Below are positions 9,953 to 18,970 of a stretch of 64,000 bases of DNA, piece after piece. Origin of the DNA: Acidianus infernus (GTDB lineage: Archaea > Thermoproteota > Thermoprotei_A > Sulfolobales > Sulfolobaceae); contig NZ_WFIY01000004.1 in NCBI RefSeq assembly GCF_009729545.1, positions 904,001 through 968,000 on the forward strand, in the 5' to 3' direction. The notes beneath the pieces are model-generated. The model did no database searches. It was not told the origin of the DNA and saw only the letters and a program-made list of their open reading frames with translations. Both the position numbers and the translations under genes were made by a program. The first letter of the stretch is position 1. Each line of letters begins with the position of its first letter.

Positions 9953-10643
9953 TGGATCAAAAATAATTTCAATAAGTTGTGAAAGCACTATAGATGAAGC
10001 AATATTTTTTATGGCGAGAAACAATATAAGGAGAATTGTAATTTACTGTAATAATAAAATTTATGGAATTTTTACTGTTGATGAAGCATTAAGAAATTTA
10101 CTATTTAAAAGCGAAGCTAGGTTAAGAGATGTGGAATTGAAGAAGGCAGTAAAAATACCTTCTACAGATATTATACATATAGTTAAATCGATGGTTGAGA
10201 ATAATGTTGACTCAGTTATTTATGATGATAAGATAATAACTGAGAAAGATGTTGTATTTTCTTACCACTTTCCTAAGGAAGTAGATGTAAACAATATAGC
10301 TAAGGATGCATTAAATATACCGCCCTATACTAACTTAATTTCGGCTATTGAAATAATGGTTAAAAATCATATAAGACATTTACCAGTAATTGAGAAAGAA
10401 CCAATAGGAATGCTTTCAGCTAGGGATATAATTTATTACTATGCACAGAAATACACGGTAGACGTACCAGTAATGGAAGTGATGAATCCACATCTTATAT
10501 GTGTTGATGAAAACTATTCAATGAGTGAAGCTGTAAAGGTGATGAAAGAATATAATATTGGAAGTCTTTGCGTAAATAAGAATAAAATAGTTACTTTAAA
10601 GGATTTTATACGATATATATTTACCACCTTTCAGATAAAGTAA
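9942..10643 (+). CDS. Four-CBS-domain protein coupled to mobB
   Basis: 233 residues made of two CBS pairs: repeats at about 6-60, 63-115, 120-172 and 176-230, each with the pattern of an aliphatic strand, helix and a [VI]xEVM or [ILV]xVDE-type hinge (for instance PVMEVMNPHLICVDENYSMSEA). CBS pairs bind adenosyl compounds and act as energy sensors. There is no other domain. The TTG start overlaps mobB. A regulatory link to molybdenum cofactor supply is inferred from position only. Confidence 0.8.
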   Translation: MQINGSKIISISCESTIDEAIFFMARNNIRRIVIYCNNKIYGIFTVDEALRNLLFKSEARLRDVELKKAVKIPSTDIIHIVKSMVENNVDSVIYDDKIITEKDVVFSYHFPKEVDVNNIAKDALNIPPYTNLISAIEIMVKNHIRHLPVIEKEPIGMLSARDIIYYYAQKYTVDVPVMEVMNPHLICVDENYSMSEAVKVMKEYNIGSLCVNKNKIVTLKDFIRYIFTTFQIK

Positions 10644-10646
10644 TTT

Positions 10647-11342
10647 ATGAGATTTATTTGCCCCTACGATGGAACTCCAGTTAATGATAAGTTAGAATGC
10701 GGGAAAGGACATAAGTTTATGTATCATGATGGAATATACGATTTCCTAGTAAATTCAGACGTTAAGGGAGATAAGTTACTGGAGCGAATTGCTCCTATCT
10801 ACGATAAAATTTGGGCACCTTTAGGGTTTTTCTTAACTTCTTTTTATTCATATAATAAAATATTCAAGGATGCAGGTGAATTTTTATCTTCTCAAAGCTT
10901 TCTTGACATAGGTACTGGTCCAGGAATAATATTCAAGTATGTTAAATGTGAATATTGTGTAGGTCTTGATATTTCTACAAAATTTCTTTCAATTCTAAAG
11001 AAGAAATTTTCTCATGTTATAGCAGTAAGGGCTGATGCGATTTCTCTACCTATAGAATCTGCCTCTATGGATTCTGTATCGTCTTTTCTAGTCTTGCACA
11101 TGTTAAGTAATCCTTCTCTAGCAATAAAGGAAATTTCCAGAGTCTTGAAGCCTAATGGTAGGTGCGAAATTTTGGTTTTGGTCAAAAGTAATTTCATTTC
11201 GAGTTTCTTATCTAAATGGTGGAAGATAGAATTAAGGCATAAGGATTACTATTTATCTGCAATTAGGGAAAATAAACTTACTTTACTTGAGAGTAAAAAA
11301 TATGGACCTTGGCTTCTTTTAAAATGTAAAAAAACTAATTAA
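10647..11342 (+). CDS. Methyltransferase with Trm112-like zinc N-terminus
   Basis: 231 residues. Residues 1-35 form a Trm112-type zinc module (ICPYDGTPV, LECGKGHKF), followed by a class I methyltransferase domain with FLDIGTGPGIIFK, VGLDIS, RADAISLPIESASMD and ISRVLKPNGRCEI, the order typical of UbiE/biotin-synthesis-type enzymes. The substrate is unknown. It lies three bases after the CBS gene and ends convergent with a membrane protein gene, so mobB-CBS-methyltransferase form one probable operon. Confidence 0.8.
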   Translation: MRFICPYDGTPVNDKLECGKGHKFMYHDGIYDFLVNSDVKGDKLLERIAPIYDKIWAPLGFFLTSFYSYNKIFKDAGEFLSSQSFLDIGTGPGIIFKYVKCEYCVGLDISTKFLSILKKKFSHVIAVRADAISLPIESASMDSVSSFLVLHMLSNPSLAIKEISRVLKPNGRCEILVLVKSNFISSFLSKWWKIELRHKDYYLSAIRENKLTLLESKKYGPWLLLKCKKTN

Positions 11343-11755
11343 AGTGCTACCAATGAAATTCCAAATAGAATGAAACTCACGCCATCTATTATATCCATTG
11401 TCCTTACTAATATCCCAGTTAGTGCTATTGAATAAATTACAATAAATATTCCCATTATTATTCCAAATAAAGAAAGGAAGTATAGGTACATAGCTGTAAA
11501 TTCTGTTCTTCCAAAGAAGAAGTCTGAGAATTTTTTATTGCCAGTTATTCCGTAAATTAACCTTTCTAATCCTAAAGGAATACCAATTACATATAGGAAA
11601 TACGGATTAAAATATACTAGAGTTTCATAAAGTAAATCGTAAAAGTTAACTTTAATTGAAATAACTAGGTAAAGTGAAGAGACGAGGAGAGATAAGCCTA
11701 AGATTCCACTTGTTACTCTATTTCCTAGTAATTTTAGTAGCTTAGTTTCGGCCAT
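11339..11755 (-). CDS. Uncharacterised membrane protein, three or four helices
   Basis: 138 residues with hydrophobic segments near residues 16-33, 48-62, 90-112 and 118-138. No catalytic motif is visible and I do not recognise the family. The start overlaps the end of the upstream glycine-rich gene by 22 bases, so the two are probably one operon and may act together at the membrane. Confidence 0.65.
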   Translation of the reverse strand: MAETKLLKLLGNRVTSGILGLSLLVSSLYLVISIKVNFYDLLYETLVYFNPYFLYVIGIPLGLERLIYGITGNKKFSDFFFGRTEFTAMYLYFLSLFGIIMGIFIVIYSIALTGILVRTMDIIDGVSFILFGISLVAL

Positions 11756-12153
11756 TCCATAACACCTACAAATTTTTCTCCCATAGTTATATCTGCTAGT
11801 TCACCTATTATTACACCGCCTAATAAACCTAATATTAAACCAGGTAATCCAGCCAATTTATATCCTAAGCCCGCTCCTAGTAAACTTCCTATTCCTTTTC
11901 CTAAGTACTTGTCATCTACTTCATATATTGTCGCAAAATCCTGCCTACCGAATTTTCCCTCTTTTGCAAAATAGAATGCGGCCTCAGAGATTGCTTCTTT
12001 CACTTCGGCTAAATTGTTTCCTTTAAATAATGTCATATACATATCATAATCACCTTGAATTTTTCTGTATATTGGTATAAACCCTATTTTCCTCAATGTT
12101 TGTGACAAATTACTGGCAGAGCCTTTAGTGACTTTAAAGATAACCTTGTACAT
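11734..12153 (-). CDS. Uncharacterised protein with glycine-rich membrane hairpin
   Basis: 139 residues from the ATG at 12153. The N-terminal 85 residues look like a small alpha/beta (Lrp/AsnC effector-like) domain (YKVIFKVTKGSASNLSQTL, then YDMYMTLFKGNNL), followed by a Gly/Leu-rich hydrophobic stretch (about 90-125) able to insert in a membrane. A TATA-like ATATTAAA at 12178-12185 (minus) lies 26 bases before a leaderless start at 12153, which argues against the ATG at 12165. Function unknown. Confidence 0.65.
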   Translation of the reverse strand: MYKVIFKVTKGSASNLSQTLRKIGFIPIYRKIQGDYDMYMTLFKGNNLAEVKEAISEAAFYFAKEGKFGRQDFATIYEVDDKYLGKGIGSLLGAGLGYKLAGLPGLILGLLGGVIIGELADITMGEKFVGVMEWPKLSY

Positions 12154-12250
12154 ACTTATAATCATTTAATTCGGAAGTTTAATATTTTTTCTTAGTTCTA
12201 TTTTCGAACCTTAATCTTTTTACTCTCGAATTGAAGAGTATCATGAGAAT

Positions 12251-12508
12251 ATGATGGAAGTTGAGGAAGATAACAAAAAATATTATGCAGTGGTAAAAGT
12301 AGATAACCTGGATTTACCAGATAATGTAGGAGTAAGCAGATTACATTCACATATTTCTTCAGCAGTTGACGAAGCTTTAGAAAATCTTAAGGAGTATTTA
12401 AAAGAACAAGGAATTAGTGGTAAATTCTCAACTAATGTAGAAGTATTTGTAAAAGAAGAGACTATGTCAAGGTTGGTAGAAACTATAAAAGCTAAAATCA
12501 AAACATAA
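12251..12508 (+). CDS. Uncharacterised 85-residue protein upstream of the DtxR gene
   Basis: A small acidic protein: strand-rich start (YYAVVKVDNLDLPD), a helix (SSAVDEALENLKEYLKE) and another strand-helix (NVEVFVKEE, MSRLVETIKA). No motif known to me. It lies three bases before the metal regulator on the same strand and probably shares its transcript. Confidence 0.65.
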   Translation: MMEVEEDNKKYYAVVKVDNLDLPDNVGVSRLHSHISSAVDEALENLKEYLKEQGISGKFSTNVEVFVKEETMSRLVETIKAKIKT

Positions 12509-12511
12509 AGT

Positions 12512-13144
12512 ATGGAATTATCGGAAGCGCTTGAGAATTATATTAAAGAAATTTACGAGCTCGAAGAAGTAAAAGGTCAAGCTAAAGTTACTGACTTAAT
12601 TATTGCTTTTCAAGTTTCTCCTGGTACAATAAGTAAGGCTTTAGATAGATTAGAATCATTGGGGCTAATTACTAGATCCAATAGGAAGTTGAAACTTACT
12701 GATGATGGAAGAAAGATTGCAGAAAGGTTAATAAGATCTCATAGGCTTTCCGAAAGGTTGCTTACTGATGTTATTGGAGTTGATTGGATTAGGGCTCATG
12801 AAATAGCCCATAGGTTAGAGCACATTTGGCCTGACGACGTTTTAGATAAGATTGATGCGATATTAGGCTTTCCCTCCACCTGTCCCCACGGGCATCCTAT
12901 ACCAGGTAGAATGAAGATACCTACTGGTAAATTATTATCAGAAGTAAATGAGGGAGAATACAAGGTAATTATGATAGTTAAAGAAGAAGAATGGATATTA
13001 AGAAATATGGAAATGTTAGGAATAAAACCGGGGGAGACTATAAAGCTTTTAAAAAAGGATGAAGATAAGTTTATTGTTCAAATTAATGGTAAAATAAGTG
13101 AAATAACAAAAACATTAGCTGATCAGGTAGTTGTAAATGTCTGA
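12512..13144 (+). CDS. DtxR/MntR-family metal-dependent repressor
   Basis: 210 residues with the full three-domain plan: winged helix (residues 1-65; VSPGTISKALDRLESLGLI), dimerisation and metal-binding domain (ERLIRSHRLSERLLTDVIG, HEIAHRLEHIWPDD, CPHGHPIP, with His, Glu and Cys ligands) and a C-terminal FeoA/SH3-like domain (LSEVNEGEYKVIMIV to the end). It is expected to repress metal uptake genes when Fe(II) or Mn(II) is bound. A shorter relative at 48.2 kb lacks the last domain. Confidence 0.9.
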   Translation: MELSEALENYIKEIYELEEVKGQAKVTDLIIAFQVSPGTISKALDRLESLGLITRSNRKLKLTDDGRKIAERLIRSHRLSERLLTDVIGVDWIRAHEIAHRLEHIWPDDVLDKIDAILGFPSTCPHGHPIPGRMKIPTGKLLSEVNEGEYKVIMIVKEEEWILRNMEMLGIKPGETIKLLKKDEDKFIVQINGKISEITKTLADQVVVNV

Positions 13145-13529
13145 ACTTAACGATTTAATGAAAAAAATTCTTATCCATATATATAAATACGGTCCAGATA
13201 ACCCATGGTATATGGCTAGAAGGTTATTAGGAGAAAGCGGATGGGCTCCTAAATATAATGAAGACGAGATTGATGCCGCTTGTAGAAAACTTGAAGAAAT
13301 GGGTTATTTAGTGAGATTTCAAGGAGCATTAAAGAAATCAGTAACTTCTTCAGTAAAACCTTGGCTAAAAGTTAAGGCGAAAGAATTAGGTCACAAACCT
13401 AAGGGAATATACTTTGATCTATCTAAGGAAGGGCGTAGGATTGCTTCGGATCTTTATAAGGAATATAAGAGATCATTGGAGTCTGCTAATAAATCCAGCC
13501 AGAAAACTAATAATAAGAAGAAAAGTTAG
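13137..13529 (+). CDS. Uncharacterised winged-helix-like protein
   Basis: 130 residues, overlapping the DtxR gene by eight bases. Residues 5-60 look like a winged helix (LMKKILIHIYKYGPDNPWYMARRL, then ACRKLEEMGYLVRFQG), and a second helix pair ends in a basic tail rich in Lys, Asn and Ser. It may be a DNA-binding partner of the metal regulator, inferred from overlap only. Confidence 0.65.
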   Translation: MSELNDLMKKILIHIYKYGPDNPWYMARRLLGESGWAPKYNEDEIDAACRKLEEMGYLVRFQGALKKSVTSSVKPWLKVKAKELGHKPKGIYFDLSKEGRRIASDLYKEYKRSLESANKSSQKTNNKKKS

Positions 13530-13575
13530 TAATAAGTAGTAGTTTTTATTATTTGATTTTCAAATATAAAATATC

Positions 13576-14763
13576 ATGAATTTCTCTATTATAGATAAGA
13601 TTCTAGAATACGCAGATCCTTATAATGCACTTATGGAAAAAGTGAAAGTCGAAAAGGATAAGATAATAGTACAAGGTAAGGAATACAAATTTTCCAAGCC
13701 TCTTATGATAGCAGTTGGTAAAGCCTCTTATAAAATGGCTAAATTCTTTCTAGATAGAATAGAACCAGTAGACTATTTGGTTATAACTCCTCATGGGTCT
13801 AATTTACCTTTAAAGAACGTCATAGAAGCAGGTCACCCTCAAGTTGACGAGTTCAGCCTAAAAGCAGGGGAAAGAGTAAAGGAAATGCTTACAACAGAAG
13901 ATTATGATCTTTTAATTTTCTTACTTTCTGGAGGAGCATCAGCTCTACTAGAAGATCCAGTCATTCCTCTAGAAGAATATAGAAAAATTAACGATAGGTT
14001 GATAAAATCTGGTTTGGAGATAACAAAAATTAACATAGTGAGAAAGCACTTATCGAGGCTTAAAGGAGGTTCTTTGGCTAAATTATCTAAAGCCAAAGTT
14101 TTGACTCTTATTGTAAGTGACGTTCCGGGTAATGATTTAGGAAGTATAGGTAGCGGGTATACTGTAGCAGATAAAAGCACAGTTAAGGACGCTAAAGAAA
14201 TTCTTGAAGATATAGGTCTTCCAGAGTATTCTAGATACTTAATAGAAACGCCAAAAGAAGTTAATGCTGATAATTATATTATTCTGGATAACATGGACGT
14301 ATTAAAGAAGATTTCTTCTCATCTTTATAATCCTCTTATTCTTACTTCCCAAGTAGTTGGAGAGGCAAAAGATCTAGGAAAATTTATTGCATCAATATAT
14401 AAATCAATTTTACAATATTCTATACCTTTCAAAAAAGGTAGCATAATAATAGGTGGAGAACCAGAAGTTACAATAACTGGGAGATTCGGAAAAGGGGGAA
14501 GAAATGGCGAAGTAGCCCTTTCGCTTTTACAAGAGGCTAGAGGAAATTATGAATTTTATGCAATTGCCACAGACGGAATAGATGGAAATAGTGAGTATGC
14601 AGGCTGTGTAATTAGAGGAGACATGAATATAAGTTATGAGGAAATTGAGGAAAGTCTAAAAAATCATTCAAGTTATGAACTCTTAGAGAGGTATTCTGCA
14701 GTAATCAAAACAGGCCTTACGTATACTAATGTAAATAACGTTTACATCTTAATGGTTGATTGA
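13576..14763 (+). CDS. gckA: Glycerate 2-kinase (MOFRL type)
   Basis: 395 residues of the class II glycerate kinase family. PLMIAVGKASYKMA is near residue 42, LLSGGASALLEDP near 115, KHLSRLKGGSLA near 155, LIVSDVPGNDLGSIGSG near 178 and the C-terminal EVALSLLQEARG and ATDGIDGNS near 315-340. In Sulfolobales it phosphorylates glycerate to 2-phosphoglycerate in the non-phosphorylative branch of the Entner-Doudoroff pathway. Its end overlaps convergent nuoB by 22 bases. Confidence 0.9.
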   Translation: MNFSIIDKILEYADPYNALMEKVKVEKDKIIVQGKEYKFSKPLMIAVGKASYKMAKFFLDRIEPVDYLVITPHGSNLPLKNVIEAGHPQVDEFSLKAGERVKEMLTTEDYDLLIFLLSGGASALLEDPVIPLEEYRKINDRLIKSGLEITKINIVRKHLSRLKGGSLAKLSKAKVLTLIVSDVPGNDLGSIGSGYTVADKSTVKDAKEILEDIGLPEYSRYLIETPKEVNADNYIILDNMDVLKKISSHLYNPLILTSQVVGEAKDLGKFIASIYKSILQYSIPFKKGSIIIGGEPEVTITGRFGKGGRNGEVALSLLQEARGNYEFYAIATDGIDGNSEYAGCVIRGDMNISYEEIEESLKNHSSYELLERYSAVIKTGLTYTNVNNVYILMVD

Positions 14764-15254
14764 TGTCTTATTTTTTTCTGTAACATTAGAAGTCCTCTAG
14801 CTATTGCCTCTGGTCTAATTGGACAGCCTGGCACGTAAATATCTACTGGTATTCCTACTTCTGAAGGTAAGACCGTATTATAAGAATTCCAGAAAATACC
14901 TCCTTCTAGACTGCATGCTCCTATGGCCATTACATACTTTGGCTCTGGCATTTGTTCATAAACTATTCTTGCAGCCCTTGCCATTTTCCTAGTCATTGTA
15001 CCTTCTATAACTAGAATATTTGATTGTCTTGAAGAAGAGAAAGGAAGCATACCGAACCTCTCTGCATCAAATCTTGCAGCAGCGAATGCTCCAAATTCAG
15101 CCCCACAACAACTAGTGGTAAAGTGGGGAGGCCACAACGAGAACGCTGTACCCCAATCTCTTAAATCTCTTATAGGCTTTCTATTAGCTAGCCATTGTGC
15201 AGCTTTTCTAGCAGCTTCTTTTAAATTTCCTGTGAGGAGAATTTGATCTGTCAT
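14742..15254 (-). CDS. nuoB: NADH-quinone oxidoreductase subunit B homologue
   Basis: 170 residues with the cluster N2 ligands: adjacent cysteines in TTSCCGAEF, a third in AIGACSLEGG and a fourth in VPGCPIRPEA. NuoB carries the last 4Fe-4S centre of complex I and contacts the quinone. It is alone here; no other nuo gene is in the window, so it must join subunits encoded elsewhere. On the minus strand a TATA (AAATTTATATAAAC, 15275-15288) lies about 27 bases before the ATG, giving a near-leaderless message. Confidence 0.93.
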   Translation of the reverse strand: MTDQILLTGNLKEAARKAAQWLANRKPIRDLRDWGTAFSLWPPHFTTSCCGAEFGAFAAARFDAERFGMLPFSSSRQSNILVIEGTMTRKMARAARIVYEQMPEPKYVMAIGACSLEGGIFWNSYNTVLPSEVGIPVDIYVPGCPIRPEAIARGLLMLQKKIRHQSTIKM

Positions 15255-15416
15255 ATTTGGACATTACATTTTCCAGTTTATATAAATTTGTTATAATGAT
15301 TTCATCATACGTCAGCGATCACCTCATTAATCATCAAATCATTGTATTAAGATCGTTTAGAAAGGTTAAAAGTTTGAATAACTATAAAATTCTTTAAACT
15401 AGAAGAGTCTTTTAGT

Positions 15417-16472
15417 ATGACTCTAATACTTAAAGTAGATCCACTAAATCCAGAGATAGATAAAATAAGGGAAGCTGCAAAATATATAAAGTTAGGCGGA
15501 ATAGTAGCTTTTCCAACTGAAACAGTTTACGGTTTAGGCGGCGACGCATATAATCCTGAGGCTGCGATAAAAGTTTTTAAGGCTAAAAATAGGCCTATGG
15601 ATAATCCGTTAATTGTTCACATAGCAGATCTTAACCAATTATTTGATGTGGCAAAAGACATTCCAGATATTGTCTTAGATATGGCACAAAAAGTTTGGCC
15701 CGGTCCTTTAACGTTTGTATTAAAGAAGACCGACAAGGTTCCTAAAGAAACAACTGGAGGACTTGATACTGTTGCGGTAAGAATGCCCGCCCATCCGATA
15801 GCGTTACAACTAATAAGGGAGAGCGGCGTACCAATAGCTGCCCCAAGTGCTAATCTAGCCACTAAACCAAGTCCTACTAAAGCTGAGCATGTAATATCAG
15901 ATTTAAATGGAAGGGTTGACGTTATAATTGATGGTGGGGACACTTTCTTCGGCGTAGAATCTACTATCATAAATATGACCGTCAATCCACCAGTACTTTT
16001 AAGGCCAGGCCCATTTACGCTAGAAGAGTTGCATCAATTTTTACCAGAAATAGTCATTCCGGAACAACTAATAAAAGGTGGAGAATTTACAGTAGCGTTA
16101 GCCCCAGGAATGAAATATAGGCATTACGCGCCTAGTAAAAAGCTTCTTCTAGTAGAGAATTACTCAATATTTAAGGAAGTTGTAAAATTGCTTAGAAGCA
16201 AGTATAAGGTTGCTGTACTTTGTACTACTGAGGACTTTAAGGATTTTGACGAACCAAGAATAATTCTAGGTAGTAGGGAAAACCTGTACGAGATTGCAAA
16301 GAATCTATTTGACTCGTTTAGAAAGCTAGATAGATTAGACGTTGATATGGGTGTTATGGAAGGAGTACCAGAGAAAGGAATAGGTTTTGCAATAATGAAT
16401 AGAGCTAGAAAGGCCTCTGGTTTCTCAATAATCAAGACTTTAGATGATGTGAAAAAATATGTTGAAATTTAA
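15417..16472 (+). CDS. sua5: L-threonylcarbamoyladenylate synthase (Sua5/YrdC)
   Basis: 351 residues. The YrdC domain (residues 10-210) shows GGIVAFPTETVYGLGGDA, KAKNRPMDNPLIVH and APSANLATKPSPT; a linker with APGMKYRHYAP leads to the Sua5 C-terminal domain. The enzyme makes threonylcarbamoyl-AMP from threonine, bicarbonate and ATP for the t6A modification at position 37 of ANN-decoding tRNAs. It overlaps birA by 14 bases, so the pair is translationally coupled. Confidence 0.95.
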   Translation: MTLILKVDPLNPEIDKIREAAKYIKLGGIVAFPTETVYGLGGDAYNPEAAIKVFKAKNRPMDNPLIVHIADLNQLFDVAKDIPDIVLDMAQKVWPGPLTFVLKKTDKVPKETTGGLDTVAVRMPAHPIALQLIRESGVPIAAPSANLATKPSPTKAEHVISDLNGRVDVIIDGGDTFFGVESTIINMTVNPPVLLRPGPFTLEELHQFLPEIVIPEQLIKGGEFTVALAPGMKYRHYAPSKKLLLVENYSIFKEVVKLLRSKYKVAVLCTTEDFKDFDEPRIILGSRENLYEIAKNLFDSFRKLDRLDVDMGVMEGVPEKGIGFAIMNRARKASGFSIIKTLDDVKKYVEI

Positions 16473-17151
16473 GTTAAGTAAAGTAACATCAACACAAGAT
16501 TTTGCAGAAGCTATTTCTTCAATGCTTTATGAAGATTTTTTAGTAACTGCTGAGGAGCAAACTAAAGCTAGAGGTAGGTATAAAAGAGCTTGGTACTCTC
16601 CTAAAGGTGGATTATGGTTTACTTATGTAAAGAAGAATTTTAATGTGGAAGAAATTCCAGTAGCTACACTTAAAGTGTCTTTAGCAGTGAGGGATGTTTT
16701 ATCTTCATTTTTTGATGCAAAAATACGTTGGCCTAATGATGTAGTTGTTAATGACAAGAAAGTTTCTGGAATTTTAATTGAGGCAATATATGCTGGTGAT
16801 GTCACGGATCTATTTATAGGTGTGGGTATAAATACTAACGTTAAGGAATTTCCTCCTGACATTAAAGCCACTTCAATTTTAATGGAGACTGGAAAGGAAG
16901 TTAATAATGACGAACTGCTTAACGAAGTAATATCAAAGATAGACTATTATCTCTCTCTTAAGGAAGATTTTGAAGAAATTGTAAGTAAAATTAATAATTA
17001 TCTATCTATAAAGAATAAAAAAGTAGTTATAACTAGAAGAGACGAAACAAAAGTCGAATGCACTGCCCTATTTGTAGATAAGTTTGGAAGGCTAGTTACT
17101 GACTGTGGAATCTTCGAAGTTGAGGACATTTTACGAGTTGAGTCTAAGTAA
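16459..17151 (+). CDS. birA: Biotin-protein ligase (BirA type, no HTH)
   Basis: 230 residues: catalytic core with KARGRYKRAWYSPKGGLWFTYV (the biotinyl-AMP loop of GRGR type), IRWPNDVVVNDKKVSGILIEA and GVGINTN, then a C-terminal SH3-like domain. There is no N-terminal DNA-binding domain, so it is a ligase only. The substrate is the biotin carrier protein of the acyl-CoA carboxylase used in CO2 fixation by Sulfolobales, as known for the group. Its 3' end overlaps the convergent flavoprotein by 21 bases. Confidence 0.93.
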   Translation: MLKFKLSKVTSTQDFAEAISSMLYEDFLVTAEEQTKARGRYKRAWYSPKGGLWFTYVKKNFNVEEIPVATLKVSLAVRDVLSSFFDAKIRWPNDVVVNDKKVSGILIEAIYAGDVTDLFIGVGINTNVKEFPPDIKATSILMETGKEVNNDELLNEVISKIDYYLSLKEDFEEIVSKINNYLSIKNKKVVITRRDETKVECTALFVDKFGRLVTDCGIFEVEDILRVESK

Positions 17152-18363
17152 AGCCTCAAATACAGCCTCTAAATATGATGGATGCGGTTCTATAAAGTCA
17201 ATTGCTTTATCTATATCTATACCGTAATTTATGAACATTGAAATTAATGTAATAATATTTTCAGCGTCATGAGAGAAAGCTACTGCACCAGTTATTTTTT
17301 TACCTTCTGTGCACACTTTCAGAAATCCTTCAGTTAATCCTTCAGCTATCGCCCTAGGTATTTCTGTCATATTAATTTTTACGCATTTACCTTTTGTATT
17401 TCCTACGTATGCTATTTGTGGTTCAGTGTAAATGACCTTTGGCACAGCTTCTGGGTTATAATATTTTTCTATACCAGAAGCATTTAATCCTGCTACAAAT
17501 CCTTCGTGAATTGCTTCATGAGCAGTAAAAGTTCCAGTTATATCACCTGCTGCATAAATATTATTTACTCCAGTATACATTCTTTTATCAACTTTAACCC
17601 ACTTTTCGTGCGGTAATTCTTCAAATCCTTCTAATGCGGGCTTTCTTCCAAATGTATAAAGTATAATGTCAGATTGCGGTAATTCTTCGTTTCCAATGCG
17701 TGGTTTATCGCCTAAAGTAATCTCAGAAGATAGATAAAGTTTGATCCCTATTTTCTTAAAATAAGCTGTAACAGCTTTCTTTAAATCCTCGTCAAGATAA
17801 GGCAACAAGCTATCGGATTTTTCTACTATACTCACTTCTTTTCCCGACATCTTAAGTAACCAAGCGTATTCTACTCCACCTGCTCCCCCACCTATGACTA
17901 GAACTTTAGAAAACTCTTTATCTAGGTAAGGTAAATCATCAGAAGCAATAGTTCCTTCTATTTGAGGTTTTTCTGTGCCTGTAGCTACTATTAATTTATC
18001 TGAGGGAATTGTTTGTCCTCCTACTTGTATGTTACCTCCTTTTAATTGGGCTTTTCCGTGAATTACTTCTATTCCGTAAGATTCTAGCATATACTCTACT
18101 CCTTTAGAAAGTCTATTTACTACGTTTTTTGCAATTTTCTGTATTTCACTAAATGAGAAATTAAGCTCTCTTCCGGTCTCTTCTGCAAAATATTTCAAGA
18201 AAAGAGGGTGTAACATTGCTTTAGATGGAATACAACCATAAAGTACACAAGTACCTCCTAGTTTATCATTCTTTTCTATAAGCCTGACTTTGTTCCCTAG
18301 TTTGGCCGAAGCAATTGCAGAATAAATACCCGCAGGACCAGAACCTATTATCGTAATATTCAT
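17131..18363 (-). CDS. Dihydrolipoamide-dehydrogenase-like flavoprotein disulfide reductase
   Basis: 410 residues. FAD-binding ITIIGSGPAGIYSA at the N-terminus, redox disulfide GGTCVLYGCIPSKA (two cysteines four apart) near residue 40, NAD-binding VIGGGAGGVEYAW near 158, FAD contact NIYAAGDITG near 263, and a dimer domain with HPSYLEAVFEALL in place of HAHPTLSE. It reduces a disulfide such as lipoamide with NAD(H). At 410 residues it is shorter than usual (about 460). No 2-oxoacid dehydrogenase genes are adjacent, so the physiological disulfide is open. Confidence 0.87.
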   Translation of the reverse strand: MNITIIGSGPAGIYSAIASAKLGNKVRLIEKNDKLGGTCVLYGCIPSKAMLHPLFLKYFAEETGRELNFSFSEIQKIAKNVVNRLSKGVEYMLESYGIEVIHGKAQLKGGNIQVGGQTIPSDKLIVATGTEKPQIEGTIASDDLPYLDKEFSKVLVIGGGAGGVEYAWLLKMSGKEVSIVEKSDSLLPYLDEDLKKAVTAYFKKIGIKLYLSSEITLGDKPRIGNEELPQSDIILYTFGRKPALEGFEELPHEKWVKVDKRMYTGVNNIYAAGDITGTFTAHEAIHEGFVAGLNASGIEKYYNPEAVPKVIYTEPQIAYVGNTKGKCVKINMTEIPRAIAEGLTEGFLKVCTEGKKITGAVAFSHDAENIITLISMFINYGIDIDKAIDFIEPHPSYLEAVFEALLRLNS

Positions 18364-18401
18364 TTTTATCGAAAAGTTTTATAATATAAAAATTAAAAAA
18401 T

Positions 18402-18827
18402 TTACTTTACTACCATTACTGGTATCTTAGCTTCCTGAACAAGCCTAGTCGATACGCTACCTAAAAATACTCTCTTTAGAGTTGAAAGCCCTCTACTTCC
18501 TGTAACTATTAAATCTACGTTGTTTTTATTTGCGTATTCTAGGATTGCACTTGCCGGATCACCTTCTAGTATAACTCCTTCTGCTTCGACTCCTCCTTCC
18601 TTAGACTTCTTTTTAGCCTCTTCGATATCTGCCTTTGCTCTATTATAAACTGATTCTATAACGTCTGCAGGTACTGGAGCTATTCCTGCTCCTGCAAATA
18701 CAGTAGAGTCCACCACCTCAACGATGTCTAATTTTGCCTCATATTTCTTTGCTAAATCAATTGCAATTTCTAATGCTCTTTTTGCATGTGACGAACCATC
18801 GTAGGCTACTAACACATGTTTAAACAT
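18402..18827 (-). CDS. Universal stress protein (UspA family)
   Basis: 141 residues with a single Usp domain: KHVLVAYDGSSHAKRAL at the start and the ATP-binding signature GSRGLSTLKRVFLGSVSTRLVQ near residue 108. ATP-binding type by motif. Role in stress or signalling cannot be narrowed. A minus-strand TATA (CTTTATATAATG, 18856-18867) lies upstream. The flavoprotein follows on the same strand after 38 bases. Confidence 0.92.
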   Translation of the reverse strand: MFKHVLVAYDGSSHAKRALEIAIDLAKKYEAKLDIVEVVDSTVFAGAGIAPVPADVIESVYNRAKADIEEAKKKSKEGGVEAEGVILEGDPASAILEYANKNNVDLIVTGSRGLSTLKRVFLGSVSTRLVQEAKIPVMVVK

Positions 18828-18936
18828 ATTTCCTCAATTTCTTATGTAGATAACGCATTATATAAAGTTGAATGAAAGGAAAATTTCTTTGTATTACAGA
18901 ATAAAATTGTGTACAATTGAAAAGATTGATAATGGC

Positions 18937-18950
18937 AAAATATATATACC
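18937..18950 (+). promoter_or_regulatory. TATA region fixing a leaderless start at 18971
   Basis: AAAATATATATACC is centred about 26 bases upstream of the ATG at 18971, the distance expected if transcription begins at that ATG. The ATG at 18962 would lie before the start of the transcript. This decides the start of the following gene. Confidence 0.5.
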
Positions 18951-18970
18951 ATTAATCTGTAATGTTAAAT

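Noticed and set aside
15295..15345. Repeated TCATCA/CATCA motifs upstream of nuoB
   Set aside because: They give no perfect inverted or direct repeat and no C/D spacing; they are probably chance in AT-rich sequence.
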